From assembly GCF_954871325.1 (NCBI RefSeq), contig NC_088779.1:17052846-17116845 (forward strand): 64,000 bases of DNA, read 5' to 3'. The stretch is from Gordionus sp. m RMFG-2023 (taxonomy: Eukaryota; Nematomorpha; Gordioida; Chordodea; Parachordodidae). The translations under genes and the position numbers were made by a program. Below are positions 15,001-30,000 of this stretch, piece after piece (the first letter of the stretch is position 1; each line of letters starts with the position of its first letter). The notes under the pieces are model-generated. The model searched no databases, was not told where the DNA came from, and saw only the letters and a list, made by a program, of their open reading frames with translations.

Positions 15001-18000
15001 ATTAAATCCATTTAGAGAGTCTATAATTCCTTTCCTCCCAAAAGGGATCAATAAATAATTTAGGTTTATTATTAGCCATGACATAGAAACAAATATATAA
15101 ATCGATGAATTTGATAGTTCAGTCAGATATCATTTGTCTAAAAGAAAATATTCAAAAATAGCTTGGCCGCAGGTTTCCAATTGCCGAACTGCAATTAATT
15201 TATTTTATACAAACTTTTTATTTAATGTTTTAATTAATAATTTCAATATTTTGACTTGATCCGAGATTTCATTTCTTAAAAGTGTTTCATGTTTAAATTC
15301 GAATTCTGAATTATTGCAACTTTATAACTTATAGAGCTTAATAAAGATGCAAAGAGTGATATTCAAAATGGAGGATAGAAATGCAAAGTATAAGATTCAA
15401 GATGAAGACAATAAGCTAACATCCAATCATCTTTAGCAAAAATAGATCGTAAACATTCCCTTCCAATCAAATACTATAATAACACTAACAAGATATAGTA
15501 AGAATGCCATATTTTACGGCTTACAAACTATACGAGAACAGGATGCACTAACCTTTTGGGGAAAAAGGCGATTAGAACTTTCTAGACTTGATAATTTAGC
15601 TAGGAAAGTACTGTATACCTACAACCAATACACCAACCGAAAAGATTTTTTAATCGCTGGATATACTCTATACCAAAAGATCCTCTTAATGCCTGCCAAC
15701 CTTAACAAAATAGCAATTTAACTAAATTTGATTTCTAATTTATTTATATTTCTATTTTATATTTTGTTTGCATTCCAAATTTATATACAAAATTGTTTTA
15801 ATAAAATCGATAGAATATTAGTGTGATGGGTGACTCTGACCTGAATGAAAAGGCAATCCCTTAGTAATCTTCAGAGAATAAGAAATATATAGAACTAAAC
15901 TATATTAACAATGTTGGAACTAATAATTCTCAAATAAATTATAAAAAAATGTAATACACTGAATTATAAATTAAATTCACTATAATAATTTTCAAAATAT
16001 GTAGCGCCTTCGATTCATTAGGCAGCGGCTATTTCGGCGCGGCGATATAGCAGATGAAAATATATAAAAAACTGCCGCCGCCGATAGTTACTTCGATGCA
16101 CAGGTCTAATCTAAAGGTGTGCCACTTTTCTTCAAAAATAAGCTTCCCTAGAAGGCCACTTCCAAACACGACGTTTTTTCAAAACGTTTTCCGAGCCACG
16201 TTTTTCGCAATATTTTTTACTTCCAAACAACAACGATTTATATTTTACAGCTGATTTTTTAAAAATGAATCTTATAACTAGATATTTTATTATGAGACTT
16301 AATAAAAAAAACGAAAAGTAAGTATAAAGAAAGAGATCTGTATATGATCTATATCAATTTAAATGATTCGCAATTCTTTCACTATTTTGGATTATCTAGG
16401 AATGTTTTCTATTATATACTTAACAAAATTGAAACTAAAACAGCCCAGAAGAAAAATATTATAATTATAAATTAAGTAGTGCTAGAATGTGCATTGAATG
16501 CACATTTGGCATAGCTACTGTTAAATTTGCCCTACTTTCTAAAGCTATAGAGTGTTCAGTTGAAAATGCTGATAAAATTATATCTACAATTACTCTTTTA
16601 CATAATATTATTATTGATTATGATAAAATAGAATATACACCTAATATTTTACCTATTACTGAAAATTTAGGGATCAGTAGATCTTTAAATGCTTCAAGTT
16701 CTAATTCAATAGAAATTAGAGAATTATTTAAAGACTATTTTAATTCTTAAATATATGTTTAATTTAACATTTTATCATTATATATTAAATAAATAAATTA
16801 CTTTTGTATGTGTATATAAATTAATAAATTACTTTTGTATGTGTATATAATACATAACTATTTAAACATCAACATTTTCTACTATAATATTATTTATATA
16901 ATTATAAATAAGAGTTTGCACATTAATTTTCATGGCGTCCTTAACTTCATTTGGCACCTTCTTTACATTATCAACCAAAGACAAGCACCATAATCTATCT
17001 GGGTCATTATCAATTTCTAACATTTTGTCAAAATATCTTTCGGGACTTTTGTTACTCTAGCCCTTTTTACAGGTCTTATATTCTCTATATTATCTGTGAT
17101 ATTATTTAGTGTCTTTCTTGGTATGGTGGAAGTAGTAAGAAATGATAGTGAATCATACCATTTCCATGGAGTGCTAGTTTGCAGCATCCCCTGAATGCAC
17201 TTCTTCTCTCTTTCTCTTTTCCTTTAAATAAGAATCCCTCAAATTCTTCCATTTTAATTTACAGACATTTGGGGATGAATCAAGCCTGGTAAATAATAAA
17301 GGATAAAAAATAATTTTATTTAAATAAAGATATAAATTATTAAAATTCATATTCCAAGCTTACTAATAAATAATATCTAATTAAAAAGTCTGTTAATTAA
17401 AAATTATTATTATAAAATAGTCAATATTTTCAATATAAAGTCTTGTTCTACTTTTTAGCACATAAAGTCCATAGTTCATCTACTAATAATCTATTAGAAT
17501 AATTATCATTAGATTGGTTCCATAAATCGTCATAATCTTCTACAAAATTTATCAATTCAGATACAAAATTTCCTCTAAAATCATTTCATTTATTGAATAT
17601 TAACGTTAAAAAAAATTATTTATTCATTTCAATTGTCTCAGACGCCATTTAATCGTTAAAAAAAATCAAGCTAGTTTGTTGTTAAAATAATCGCAAAATC
17701 GTATGCATGAAAAAACGTCGTGTTTGGAAGTGGCCGAATATAAACATTATACAGATGCGTTTTATGTAATGAGACTAATATTTAATAAAAAATATGAATG
17801 TAGGAAATTATCCTATAAAGCTAATAAATAATATATATTATACATTGTAGTTACATTACAAAAAAATGCGATTACTAATTATATCTTTTCAGGTGTAATT
17901 AATTACTTTAAAAACACAGGTTAATATATAGGTGGCCACAATAAAAACGTTGTTTTATATCTTTATAACTCTTAAGCGCGTCCCTTGCTATTTAAGAAAT

Positions 18001-21000
18001 TTCGTATTTAGCTAAAGAACATAAGGAATTTAATATTCTCAATTTTTTAAAATTTGATCGAGTCGGTTCTTAAAAAATTGAGATCAAATATACTAAAATT
18101 TGACAAAAAATAACTCATGATCCTTAATTATTTTTTTTTAAAACGGGTTAGATGGATTTCCATTTTGTATAACCGGATGCTGACTTTTTTAATATGATCA
18201 TAAATTAAAATGCAAAACAAACATTCTTTGTGATCTTATATAAATATAATAAACCAAATATATGTTGAATGAATCGATCCGCCTTTTTATCATTTTTAGG
18301 GGAAACTCAGTATTACCAAGACTTGGTGTATACCCATCGGCAAAATCTAATAGATACGTTAGGGCTGCGAAGCAGCAATAAGTATTATTTGATTTTATGG
18401 ATTCCTAATCCAAACTAAGGTCTGACAGGATTAATGACGTCTGGAAGGACTCATATTTTCTAAAAATAACCTCTTGGATGCTAAGAAAAAGGGATGGTTG
18501 AAAGCAAGGCTTCGAACCCAAATATGGGCTCAGGGATCTTAAACTATATTAAATTTTGATAACATAAACCTAATCGGAACCGATTTTATAAAAGCTCAGA
18601 ACCCACTCCGTAGTTTGATGTATTTGTCCATAAATAGATTCTTATTTGGCCTATTTTCTTAAAATAGAAAACCAGAGAATATTTTTGGTTTCAAAGCCTT
18701 GACTGAAAGCTTAAAATAAATAAGTAAATATAAAATTTAAAAAAATTATCTTAATAAAATTTAATTGTTTAGTAAGTGGTTAAGCTACGATTAAAACTTG
18801 AGACAGATTGGCCTCTAATAAGATAAACAACCAATTTAATATTTAGTCATGGTTCGCCCAACTATGATTTCGGATGGGCGGACTGGGACAGACTCGTCCG
18901 ATGCATGGCTCTAAAACATAATGTATCTTTTTTATAAATTATATATAGTTTGACAAGATGAATTTCGTCTTTAGTTATAAATATTATTTAAAATAAATTA
19001 CAGTATTATTTGCATTAAAGACTAGATACGGAAGTAAATTTTTTGTATATATATATACAAACTACTAATATCTTTTTTAAACAAATTTTAAGATCTTAAC
19101 GAAACCGTAGGAATATTTTTTATGCATGTTTTTATTTTTCGATTAAAAAAAAAAACTTATTTTTTAATTTGGTTTTACTTTTTACATTAAGAGGTGCATC
19201 ATTGAAAGCTGTTTTTAATTGGGGCGTGATCCCAAAAAATTATTTTTGGCGACTTTTCTGAGGATTTAATCCTAAAGCTATTTATTCTCTCAGGAATAAT
19301 TTTAGTAGGAAAAAATAATAAACCTCATGGCTTTCCAATTCTCCTTCCAAAGCCTTTTGCTTATTGATAAGCATATTGACGCTTGTGAGATCATGACCAA
19401 CGTCGGGACTGGTGAGCAATGCTTCCTTCTCTCTTATCCAATTCTCTTCTTGAGAGACCTCCCAATAAAATTCCCACAATTTTTTTGAGGCTTCTAAACG
19501 TCGTTTACGTTTGTTGGATAATTCTACAAGCTCATCGTAAGCTGCGTCCACACCCGCAACTCTTTCCTCTATTATTTTGGGATCGCATGGTCGGTACCCT
19601 TTAAAACGTATATACAGATATATATTTATAAGGAAATTGACAATATATTTGCGAGTTGGATTATAAAAGTTGATCCATGATTTAATTTTTAGGTTATATT
19701 TCAGAATAAACATATATAAAACAATTTATTTTACACAAGGACTTGGAAAGTAACGATAATGTTACAAGGACCATAATGTAAGATTCTATAGAAACGGAAC
19801 AGAAACCCAGATTAAAAGGATAACATGTTATTTAAGAAGATAAGGAACAAAAACTTCAATTTAAAAAAATGTTTTTATAACATAACGAAATTTGAATTTT
19901 TATTGAATAGCAAAAACATCAGTAATTAAAGTAAGAAATTAACTACTTTATTTTAAAAAAAAATTAATTAATAATCCTATCCATTAATTCAGCTCAATTT
20001 TTTGAAATTTTAGTTTTTAATCATTACAATTTATACAATCTTTTTTAAATTATTCATTAATTAAATTTATGAGCCGTGTTAAATTATACACCCCCCCCCC
20101 CCTCCATCATTAACTCTTGATTTTTACTTATTATATTTTTAAGATTTTATGAGATAAGGTTGAGTAGCGTTATATTATATAATACCTGTAATTAATATAT
20201 TACATTTTTTTTGTAACGATATGTAAAATTTAATACTTAGTATTATATAAATTTAATTTTGTTATTTATTGATTTCTAGAAAAATCGGAATAAAAAAATT
20301 ATAAATAGATTACAAATATTATAAGAGTAATTTATTGGTATAATAAACTTTTTATATAATAGATATAATTATATTTAAACCTGTGCCCCTATATATTATT
20401 AAGCGGCGGCGCCCTAGTATTTTATATCGGCGAGTAAAACAACATACATGATAAAGAGTGTGAATTTGTTTGTAAATTTTTGCCAACAAAATTAAGCATA
20501 ATAATCAAAATGTAAATACATTTTTAATACAAACTAAACATAATAGTATAAATCTTCTTAAAGATTTAAAATGTTTATAAAATATCTTTAATAGAAGATA
20601 AGGAATTAAATCATCAACTTAAGAAATGCGTTAAAATATGATTGAAAAATTGCACATTATTTATAAAAAGGAAATCCAAGAAAATATAATAGGAATCATT
20701 GATTTACAATGTCTTTCTGCTGAAAGAATTATTTTTTGTATTTTAAAGCAACTTAATGAATTAAATATCAATTAATGTCATGTCTAGCCGAAAGGTGAAC
20801 AAACTCTGCTTCAAAAAAAAATGAAAAAGTGCCTTGGTATAATAATATTGTTATCATTTCTAATTTTTTTAAATTATCTAATGCATTGTTTTTAAAGTAC
20901 CTGTAAATATGCAGGCCATATTCTTAAGAGATTTTTAAACCAGAAGTGGACTGATCATTTAGAAACATCTGGTATTATTTATGAGAAATTTGAGACTATT

Positions 21001-24000
21001 TGAAATATTATTTTACTTTTCTAATAGAACTCTTACCTCAGAGGTCTCCACTTATGATTCAGTCAATAAGTCAGTAGGAACTAATATAGTGGATGCTAAA
21101 AATTGTATTGATTCCACGATTATAGTATATTGGCCCCCTTAAGCAAGCGTTGCCCCCCCCCCACAGCGAAAAATTCCTGAATACGGTCCTGGTAATATAT
21201 GTAAAAAAATATTACCTTGCCAAATTGAATATAGAAATATGAATTTTTAAACTATACGTTTATGAAAAATACAAAAATGCGAATATAAATCTCAATTAGG
21301 AGAATTTTAACGATATTTTATTTTAAATGATAAAATGTCATTTATTTATTTATAAAAAAATTATATTTTACGCATATTTAAAAATGAAATAAATTTTAAA
21401 AACATAAAAAACATGATTTTCAACCAGATACCATCAAATTTTTACAAGAGTTTGCACATATTATAACAAAAAAATAAAACCTTTATGTTTATAGGATAAT
21501 GTTTTACTTGTAAATATAAGCATTGGAAACAAAATGAAGAGATTTCGTCGACCAATAACGCCAGCAATATGTTCCTTAAAAGTTTGCTGTTATTTTTCGA
21601 TTCTAAACCTACTCATAAATTAAATGTCAAAGAAATCTATCATATTTTTTAATTTTTAGGTTTTCCACATGTATCCATACCTAAATACAAAAAAAAGCGC
21701 TAACCAATAATCATTCTGGTTTCCTAAAATAATATTTTTATATTTATGTAAAATTTTAAAATTGAAAAATAAAATCTGAGTTATAATAAGCTAATAAATA
21801 TATATTTTAATTTAATTTTTTTTTCTCTCTAGCTTTCACCTTTTCTGGTGGTAAGCTCCTTCAACATCTCTCTCCACTTTATATTATTAATACAATCTCT
21901 TTTATATGGCCCCATTGAAGTTTTGGCCTTCCTCTTTTACGTTTTCCCATCACTTCCAAACTCTTAACTTTATTTCCTATGTAGTTCATAGGCCTTCTCA
22001 TTGTGTGCCCATACCACCTAAGTCTGTTTACCATTAACTTAGTCTTAATGGGCACTACCTTTAAACTACTTAGTATTCTTGTACTGCGCATATCCTTTCT
22101 TGTTACCCCAGCAATCATCCTCAGCATTCTTCCATGGTTTGTAGACTTCTCTCGTCTGATTCTTTGGTTGGCCATGTTTCCGAACTATATAGAATAGTTG
22201 GTTGTACTATGGAACTGTAAATTTTTCCCTTTAATTTGTGTGGGATTCTTTTATCAAATAGCACTCCAGATAAAGATCTCCACTTTAGCCACCCTTGATT
22301 AATCTTACTCTTTATCTCTTTTTCTATTGTGCCGTTTGTTTGTATAGTGGAGCCCAAATATTTGCAGCTTTCAATTGCCGATATCTGCCATTCATTTATA
22401 TCAATATTCTCTGTTTCATCTCCTCCTATCACCATATACTCCATCTTTTCTCTATTTACTTTTAATCCGTGCGTTTCTAGGATATTTATCCAACTCACTA
22501 ATCTTTCTTTCATTTCATTCTTGGATTCGGCAAGTATCACAATATCATCTGGAAATATCATATTCCACGGGATTGTTTGAGGTATAGACTGTGCTAATAC
22601 ATCTATTACTGTAATGAAGAGAAGTGGGCTGAGAGCCGACCCTTGATGAACTCCTTCGGCTATTATGAAGCCTGCTGAAGTACCTGTTGTGCTACGGACC
22701 ATTGTTGTATGGCCCATATACATATCCTGTATTATTCTTATATATTTTTTGGGAACATTTTTGTGGCGTAGCGCCCACCAGATAAGTTTTCTTGGGATTC
22801 TATCAAAGGCCTTTTCTAGATCGAGAAAGACCATGTGTAGCTTTTTGTTCTTTTCCCTGTATTTTTCACTCATTTGCCTAATTGCGTGGATAGCATCGGT
22901 TGTTGATCTTCCAGGCATAAAGCCAAACTGAGTCTCTCCTATTTCGATTATATCTCTTAATCTTTTTTCTATTATTTTTTCGTATAGTTTTAGACAGTGT
23001 GACATTAGTTTTATGCCCCTGTAATTTTGACAATTATGTGGATCCCCTTTATTTTTGAAGATAGGAACTAGATAGCTCTGCCTCCATTTTTGGGGAACCT
23101 CTTCATTTCCAAGTATTTTATTGTATAGATTTGTGAGGAGATGTATTCCATCATCTCCTAGTGCTTTAAGGCTTTCTATTGGAATATCGTCTGGACCCCT
23201 AGCTTTGTTGTTTTTCATATGCTTGAGGCATGTGATTATTTCTTGTTGTGTTATAGGTTGTACAAGGTTTTGACATGGGGAGTGTTCGTCTAGATGCAGT
23301 ATGTGCGGATTAAAGTTGAGAAGCTCCTGAAAATATTCTCTCCATCTACTCATTATTTCTTTTTCCTTTATTATCAATTTCCCATCTTTATTTTTGATTA
23401 CTTTCGGAGCTCCGTTTATATCCCTAGAGTTCTTTTCTCGCTGTTTGGCTAATCTGTATATTTTATTTTGCCCTTCTTTAATATTAAATAAAATTAGAAT
23501 TATATATTCTTAAATAGCATTGCTTATAATATTATCAAAATATTATCAAAGGGGTAGTATAAAGAGGTATGCTTTTACTGAGCAGGGTATCAAAATATTG
23601 TGGTTAAAAAAAATGGAAAATCATGGTTTACCCAAAAAATCAAAAATAATGATATTTATATATATCAACCAAAAATAAAAATAGTTCACCCCCTAATTCT
23701 TTCCCATCATCGTCAATATATGCTTTGGCCTTTTCGTTCTCTTGTCTTAATTGTTGCCCTAATATATCAATGTCATTTTCATTCAAATTATGTTTTTGTA
23801 ATAGATCCTCCACGCCCATCAAATGCTTCCCATAATCTTCCGACAGTAACTGTGACTATTTTTAAATTTTGAAATGTGTATATCAGACAATTGCCATAAT
23901 ATCTGTATTAAATTTACTAAATTACTTTTAGTTCTTCCATTATATCAAGCTTGTGAATCATATTCTGGAATATTGTTTGTATATCTATACATTTCTCCAA

Positions 24001-27000
24001 ACGTTTTCTCCTGTTTTTAAGAAGTTCCAGCAAATATTTCCATAACCGTATTACGTTTTCTTTTCTTAAGTAAAGTAAACAAGATATCAAATTAAAGAAG
24101 CAAATAATGAATATCAAAAATTAAGCATAATATTCCTAAAATATGAGACCTTTCCTGAATCCTCCTTATATCATGATAACTCTCAGCTTTTAGTTGAGCA
24201 GCAGTTTTGACCAGAGCATTAATACGTTCCTTATATGCAAAAATGTCTGTTTCGATAGCTTCATGTTTTTTCATTGCAGCCTCACAGGACGCCAATTCAT
24301 GACCAAAATTATCTTGAGAAACCAATCTTTGATTTTCATTTAGCCATGTTTCTCTCATTCCAGCTTTACGGTCAAATTTGTCAGCTAATTGTTCCAATTT
24401 TTCTTGTCTTTACAAAAATTGAAATAAGGGTTTTTTTAAATTATAATTCTTATAATAAAACGAAAAATCTGTTGTTTGATAAAGGTTAAACCTCAAAATC
24501 TCTTCCCTTAAAGCCATTTCTCTCTCATGTTCGGCAGTTTCAAGTTGATCCCAGGATTTGTTAATATCCGATATCATTTTGCCCTCCCTTGGGAAGCGAG
24601 GTTTTAGATTCATAGCTCTGGCTTTACTTTGCATTGTGAATAATATTATTTCCAAATTGCCCTTTTCTATAAATCTTTATTATTTAATTAGTAATGTTAA
24701 AATATGATCATAATATAATAAAAAATAGTATTCAAAAATATATTTTGCATACTTTGGCGGCTTTTCTTGCGTCCTATAAGAATTAAATGCAGCCAGTTGT
24801 TGCTGTACTCCTATTAGGGAGTTGGCAAAATTTCTTTCGCCTAATTTTTCTACCGTTTTTTCAATCCAATCTAACAAATTAGAACTCATCTTCTCATATT
24901 GATCTAACATTTTTTCTTGTTCCATAGCTGCATCAACAACCTTTAAATTTAAAATCATATATTATTGTTAAACATATTTTAAAAAATAATTTTTATTTGT
25001 ATGTTTTCACTTTTGCGATTCTCTTTCCTTGAACTGTTTCAGCTCTCATCTTTGAAAAATAGTGGTAATATGTAACGACATAAGTAATTATAGACTTCTC
25101 ATCAGGTAACTCTACGTTCACGTCTGTATTAAAAATAAATGCAAATTAAATTATATATCATATAAAAAGATGCTGATAAATATATAAGTTACAATAAAAT
25201 AAATATCAATCACATATGTAAAATAATCGATATAAAGAAAACACTTATATTACCTTCGGTATCTAATAGCCTGGGAATTCCGAGTTTATCATCAGCAACA
25301 TTGAACGCATTATTTAGATTAACAACAGCATTAGATTTGTGAAGGGCTTCGTATTTGATCAAATCAGGCCTTTTTGATAAATAATATGATATTTATCAAA
25401 TGAAATCAATTAATAAGCTTTATATAAAAGGTAAATTTTATACCTGTGTTTATGAATAAGAGCATTAAAAGCTAAGCCATCTCTCCAGCTCGTAGTAAAA
25501 TTTCTAACGTTAACATTGGGATAGCCAGCAGTTTTCATTTGACACCATAATAATAGAGCATCTTTGGCGGATTTTGTTTCTTTACTTTCAGCTTCTTCAA
25601 AAGTTATGTCTTGAATCTATAGACATACATTAATGCAAGCAAATATGAAATTAAGTGAAAAAGAGTTTATATAGTTTATTAACCAGGGATCGAACCCAAA
25701 CTCGGATCCACGTATTTTTGCTGGACAAAAAATATTTAAAAAAAATTTTTTTCTTTTCCCATAAATAAATTTAATTTATTTTTCGTAGAATCATTTTTTT
25801 CTCTTCGCATTTTTTATAATTTTTGGACTTCCATTTTATAAGCAATATCTAATTTTAATTTATCAATTTTAGAAAAAAAAACAATGCGAATTTTATAGTG
25901 CAGACATTAATATTTTATTATAAAATTTCCCCCTTATACACCAGCCCCTCCCCACTCTACTTCAAAAATGTATTTTAAAAAGAAATTAGTAGAAGTTAAT
26001 AACTTTTTAAAATAACGACTATAATTCAAAAAAGCAAAAGTGAAACCCCAAAATAATTTTTATAAAAACTATTAAAACCAAAGGCCTACAATAGGTGGGC
26101 CTAAATATCTCCAGTAAAATTTATTTAATCGAAGGGTCCATATCCCTGCTATGAACCAAAAAATAATAATTTTTAGCGCCTTTTTTATTCATATTCTTTT
26201 TTGTTAGGTTTATTTTTATTACATTTTCTAATCCATCTTTCAAAATTTATGCACTTCATAGGCAATCATAAAAAAATTTATTAAAGAATAAAATAATATA
26301 TCGTCAGATTTTTGCTTCATTTGAATTATTTGATTAAAAAAATTTGGTGAAAAATATTATATATATTTTTTAATTTCGATTTTAAACAAGGATCCAATTA
26401 ATTGACATCTTAAATTTACAGTCCCTATTGATGGGAATAAAATTTATATATAATATAAAAGAAAAAAGAACAGGATTAATCTAAAATTAAATATATCTAA
26501 AAGAGCTGAAAATATTGAGTCAGGACAAAAATTAATGTTACCATAATTCTATGATTTTATATTTTCGCAAAAGATGTATCATTAAACTAATTAGAAATGA
26601 GAGATTTCCTTTTTTCTGCCGATTCTGGTATGATACTTAAATACTTTTGTAAACGCCAATAGCGATATTTTTGGCTATTCTGATTTATATTTAAAATATT
26701 TTTTGATACTGACCTGAATTTAAAAATCAACAATAAAATATATAAAAAAATTATATAATTTAATGTGTTATAAATTTATTTTTATAAAAGTGAATCGAAG
26801 ATTTTATCAAAAAGTCAATCTGATTCCATATCGCGAATCTCTGGTACTAATCATGATATCAGTCGTTTAATTAATATTCTTTTGATGTCGAGGTTATGGA
26901 TACAAATATTTAGGTAAGAAAGAAATTCAGAAATATTTCCCAATTCGATAAGCAAAAACAGATTTAATTTAATTAAAAATATATTTTTATATCCTACAGT

Positions 27001-30000
27001 TAATAATATATTCTCTAAAATTATCCCTTTATTTATAAAATGTGATGAAAGAATGAAATATCAGATTTATAAACAAAAGTTTAGAAGTTTTTTAAACATC
27101 TAAAAAATAATTCGATCAAGGAATAAGATTATTAAATTTTGAAAATATCATTTTTACTAGTAGATTATGAAACTTAAAATAAAAAAATAAAATAAGGAAA
27201 CAATAATATTTAAACAATACATTGAATGCAAAATATAAACCTGGAATCGTAATATGATGGTCCATATAAGACCTAAAGTCAGTCGGGGATTTCCATCTAC
27301 TATATCGTGAGAACCCATATTTTCTAAATGAACGTATTGTTCTTTCAGAAAGGTCAATGCTTTATCAACGTTTTCAAGGCAATGAATTCGCATTTTACCT
27401 TTGGTAGGTCTTGGCTTAAATTAGAACATTATTAAATGAGATGTACATAAAAATTTATTTACCAATCTTTCTCCGGATAAAACTTCTAAAAGTTTAATCA
27501 AAAGCTTTCCATCCCTAAGATCAATATATAAATCTTGAACTCTACCTCCAACTCTAATCAGGTGTGAGTTTACCCATTTTGAAAATGTCTTTTTTTGTAC
27601 ATTCTCCCTTTCATCTATTAAATAAATAAATTTAAATATGGTATAGGATAAAAGAAAAAGAGCAATTTGTCTAGTTTGACTTTAAGCATAAATAGAATAT
27701 AATTTATATCTAAATATAAAAACTTATTTTGAAGAAAATTATGTTCGAAATAATAAAGGCTTGTTGAAAAAGGTGCGACTCATAAGCAACTTCCCTTCGT
27801 AGCCCGGTTACAAATTTTTTTTTAGATCTAGCCTGTTTTTAAAAAGCATTCAGGGAAAAAATCTCACACCCGAAATATTTATTTAATTTGTATTTTAATG
27901 TTATAAATATAAATATTCAACATAACTTTTTAATGTTAATGTACCATTTATTTTCGTATGGGGAGGAACTTATAATGATTTTACCGGCGTGGCCGACCGC
28001 TTTTACCTGCAGGATTCTAATTGGTAGTAATTTAAAACTTTTAAAGCAATACAATCAAGAATAAGTTCTATAAATAACCAGCTTAAAAAATAAGTATACT
28101 CTGATAAATATAAATGATAAGAGAAAAAAATGAATAAAATTAATTAAAGAGTAATAATGGGATTTGCATATTTGAAATTTAATAGTCGATGTAGCAAAAA
28201 TACTAATTTTATTTAAGAATGGCATTTTTAAATATTAGCATTTTAAATTATCAATTTATTAAATTACCATATTAACGAGCCATAATTATAATAGTTTAGA
28301 GGTTTTTATGTTTATAATAATAATGCGTTAAAAAAATTCCGTCATAAAATTCAAGGATACAAATTAAGGTAATTTATGAGCTAGTAATAAAAAAGCAATA
28401 TACAAGTATGAAAAATAATATTATCTAAAATAAATGAACCTAATAATTTATGTCAAAAAAATGGCGTAAGGTCTTATGGTCTGCCAACAATAATATAATC
28501 ATCAGGTATCTTTAATTCAAGACTTGAACTTCTAATCTTTCCCAACTAATTCAAATAAAAGCTTATAATTTTGGATGGGTGTAACAAATAAACATTGGAA
28601 GTAGCATTTTTTGTAATAACTAATAAAATGCTTAAAATTTTAATTTTGAAATCTACTTATATAATTTTGTAATAATTAAAAGAATTGAATTTTATTCCAA
28701 AAAAGGAACAAATTTATTTTTGTGATTATGGAGTGGATTAAAAAATTATTATATTAACTAATTATATAATTTGTCTATAAATATAAATAATCAAATTTAT
28801 GTTTAAAATTTATTTCATATATGTTTTAAGGAAACTTTTTTATCATATCATAATAACATTATTATTATGAATTTATTGTATTAAATCGGGTTTAGTATAA
28901 CTATTTTATAAACATTGTTTATGTTTATAATTTGTATATTTGTTTAAAAAATATTTTTTACTTAGATAGTGTATTTTGATCATGATAATTAATAGTGCGA
29001 TTTTTTAACAATCGACTTTTCATTTGACAAAAATTTAGCTCATAACTTATCAATATATTGTTACAATAATTTCCTGACCGGGTCTCAAGAAAAATTAACT
29101 ATTAAAATAGGAAAAAAATGCATGATATTCTTTAATCTAAATCTATACTTCTCTGATTGAAATATTATATTTGATTTAATGTTTTAAAAATTCACAAATT
29201 AGGACGATTTACATTAGAATTTACTGTCGTTCAGTTTTATTTTCTATTATTGTTTTCTACTTATTGTACCATTTTTCTTGATATATCATATCTAAAATCT
29301 TTGATAATGCATTTTATTATGAATATTGAATTAATAAAACGAAAGACATCAAAGCCATAAAGTCTAATGAATAATCTTCTCTCCAAAACAAGGAGGGGGT
29401 TAAAAGATTTTCACAATTCAATATTTGCTTTGCTGTTGATTATCTTAATTATTATTCAGGCTGAGGGCTTTACCAGTCATCATCTCTTCTCTGTGAAACA
29501 GTTAGAGAGCGAGAGCGCGAAAGTTGGGTTATATTTTGTAAATTTTTTGTGTAAATAAAGAGGTACAATATTTATTTGGTAGTTTTGCGTTTATTATAAA
29601 AAAATTTGCTTGATGAGGTGTAATATTACTAATACATGATATTCGTCATATTCGAGTAATATTTTCAAAAGGCAAAAATGGATTAAATTTTTTTTATTAA
29701 TAATATAATATGTGGAGATAAAGTAAAAAATAATAACAAGTTCCACCGGAAACATGCTGAATGATTACGAATCGTAATTATTGAGTGCATGCAATTCAAA
29801 GTAATAGAAGAGGTCCAAAAAATAAAATCAATATATTTTATTATATATAAAATTTATGTGAGAATTCTCAAATATCGATCTCGCTCGTTATATACTAAAC
29901 AAAGTTTTTTTCAAAAATATTTTTGTGCTAAAATAATTTACAACTCGATTACTGAACATGACATGAGATAACTTAAATATAACTACAAACAATAAGAAAA

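Larger units (their letters stand above)
16151..17738 (+). mobile_element. PIF/Harbinger transposon, internally deleted
   Basis: Element 16154-17735 (1582 bp) with long terminal inverted repeats: GGCCACTTCCAAACACGACG at the left, the reverse complement at the right, extending about 28 bp. A 3-bp GAA flanks both sides, the duplication length of this superfamily. Inside, the plus strand encodes the C-terminus of the DDE nuclease (16487-16750; [32 protein letters not shown]). The minus strand encodes the accessory MADF/BESS-type DNA-binding protein. Such convergent pairs are typical of PIF. The nuclease N-terminus is missing, so the copy cannot be autonomous. Confidence 0.88.
14082..19323. other. 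Beta-spectrin intron, 5.2 kb, transposon-bearing
   Basis: Contains a GC-rich hairpin islet (14545-14650), a weak LINE-like fragment near 15480-15720, GC-rich flecks at 16000-16090, and the PIF/Harbinger element at 16154-17735. 17739-19323 is AT-rich with nothing recognised. Confidence 0.7.

Noticed and set aside
18513-18535. CTTCGAACCC word resembling a tRNA T-arm
   Set aside because: No acceptor stem, anticodon arm or A-box could be found around it; similar words here come from hAT ends.
22003-22931. Several plus-strand frames opposite the RTE LINE
   Set aside because: They are antisense shadows of the reverse-transcriptase frame.
27979-28025. CTGCAG-GTAAAA donor-like site as the missing spectrin N-terminal exon
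   Set aside because: The frame has a stop close upstream and no RLFERSRI motif; the true exon with that motif is at 44291-44399.
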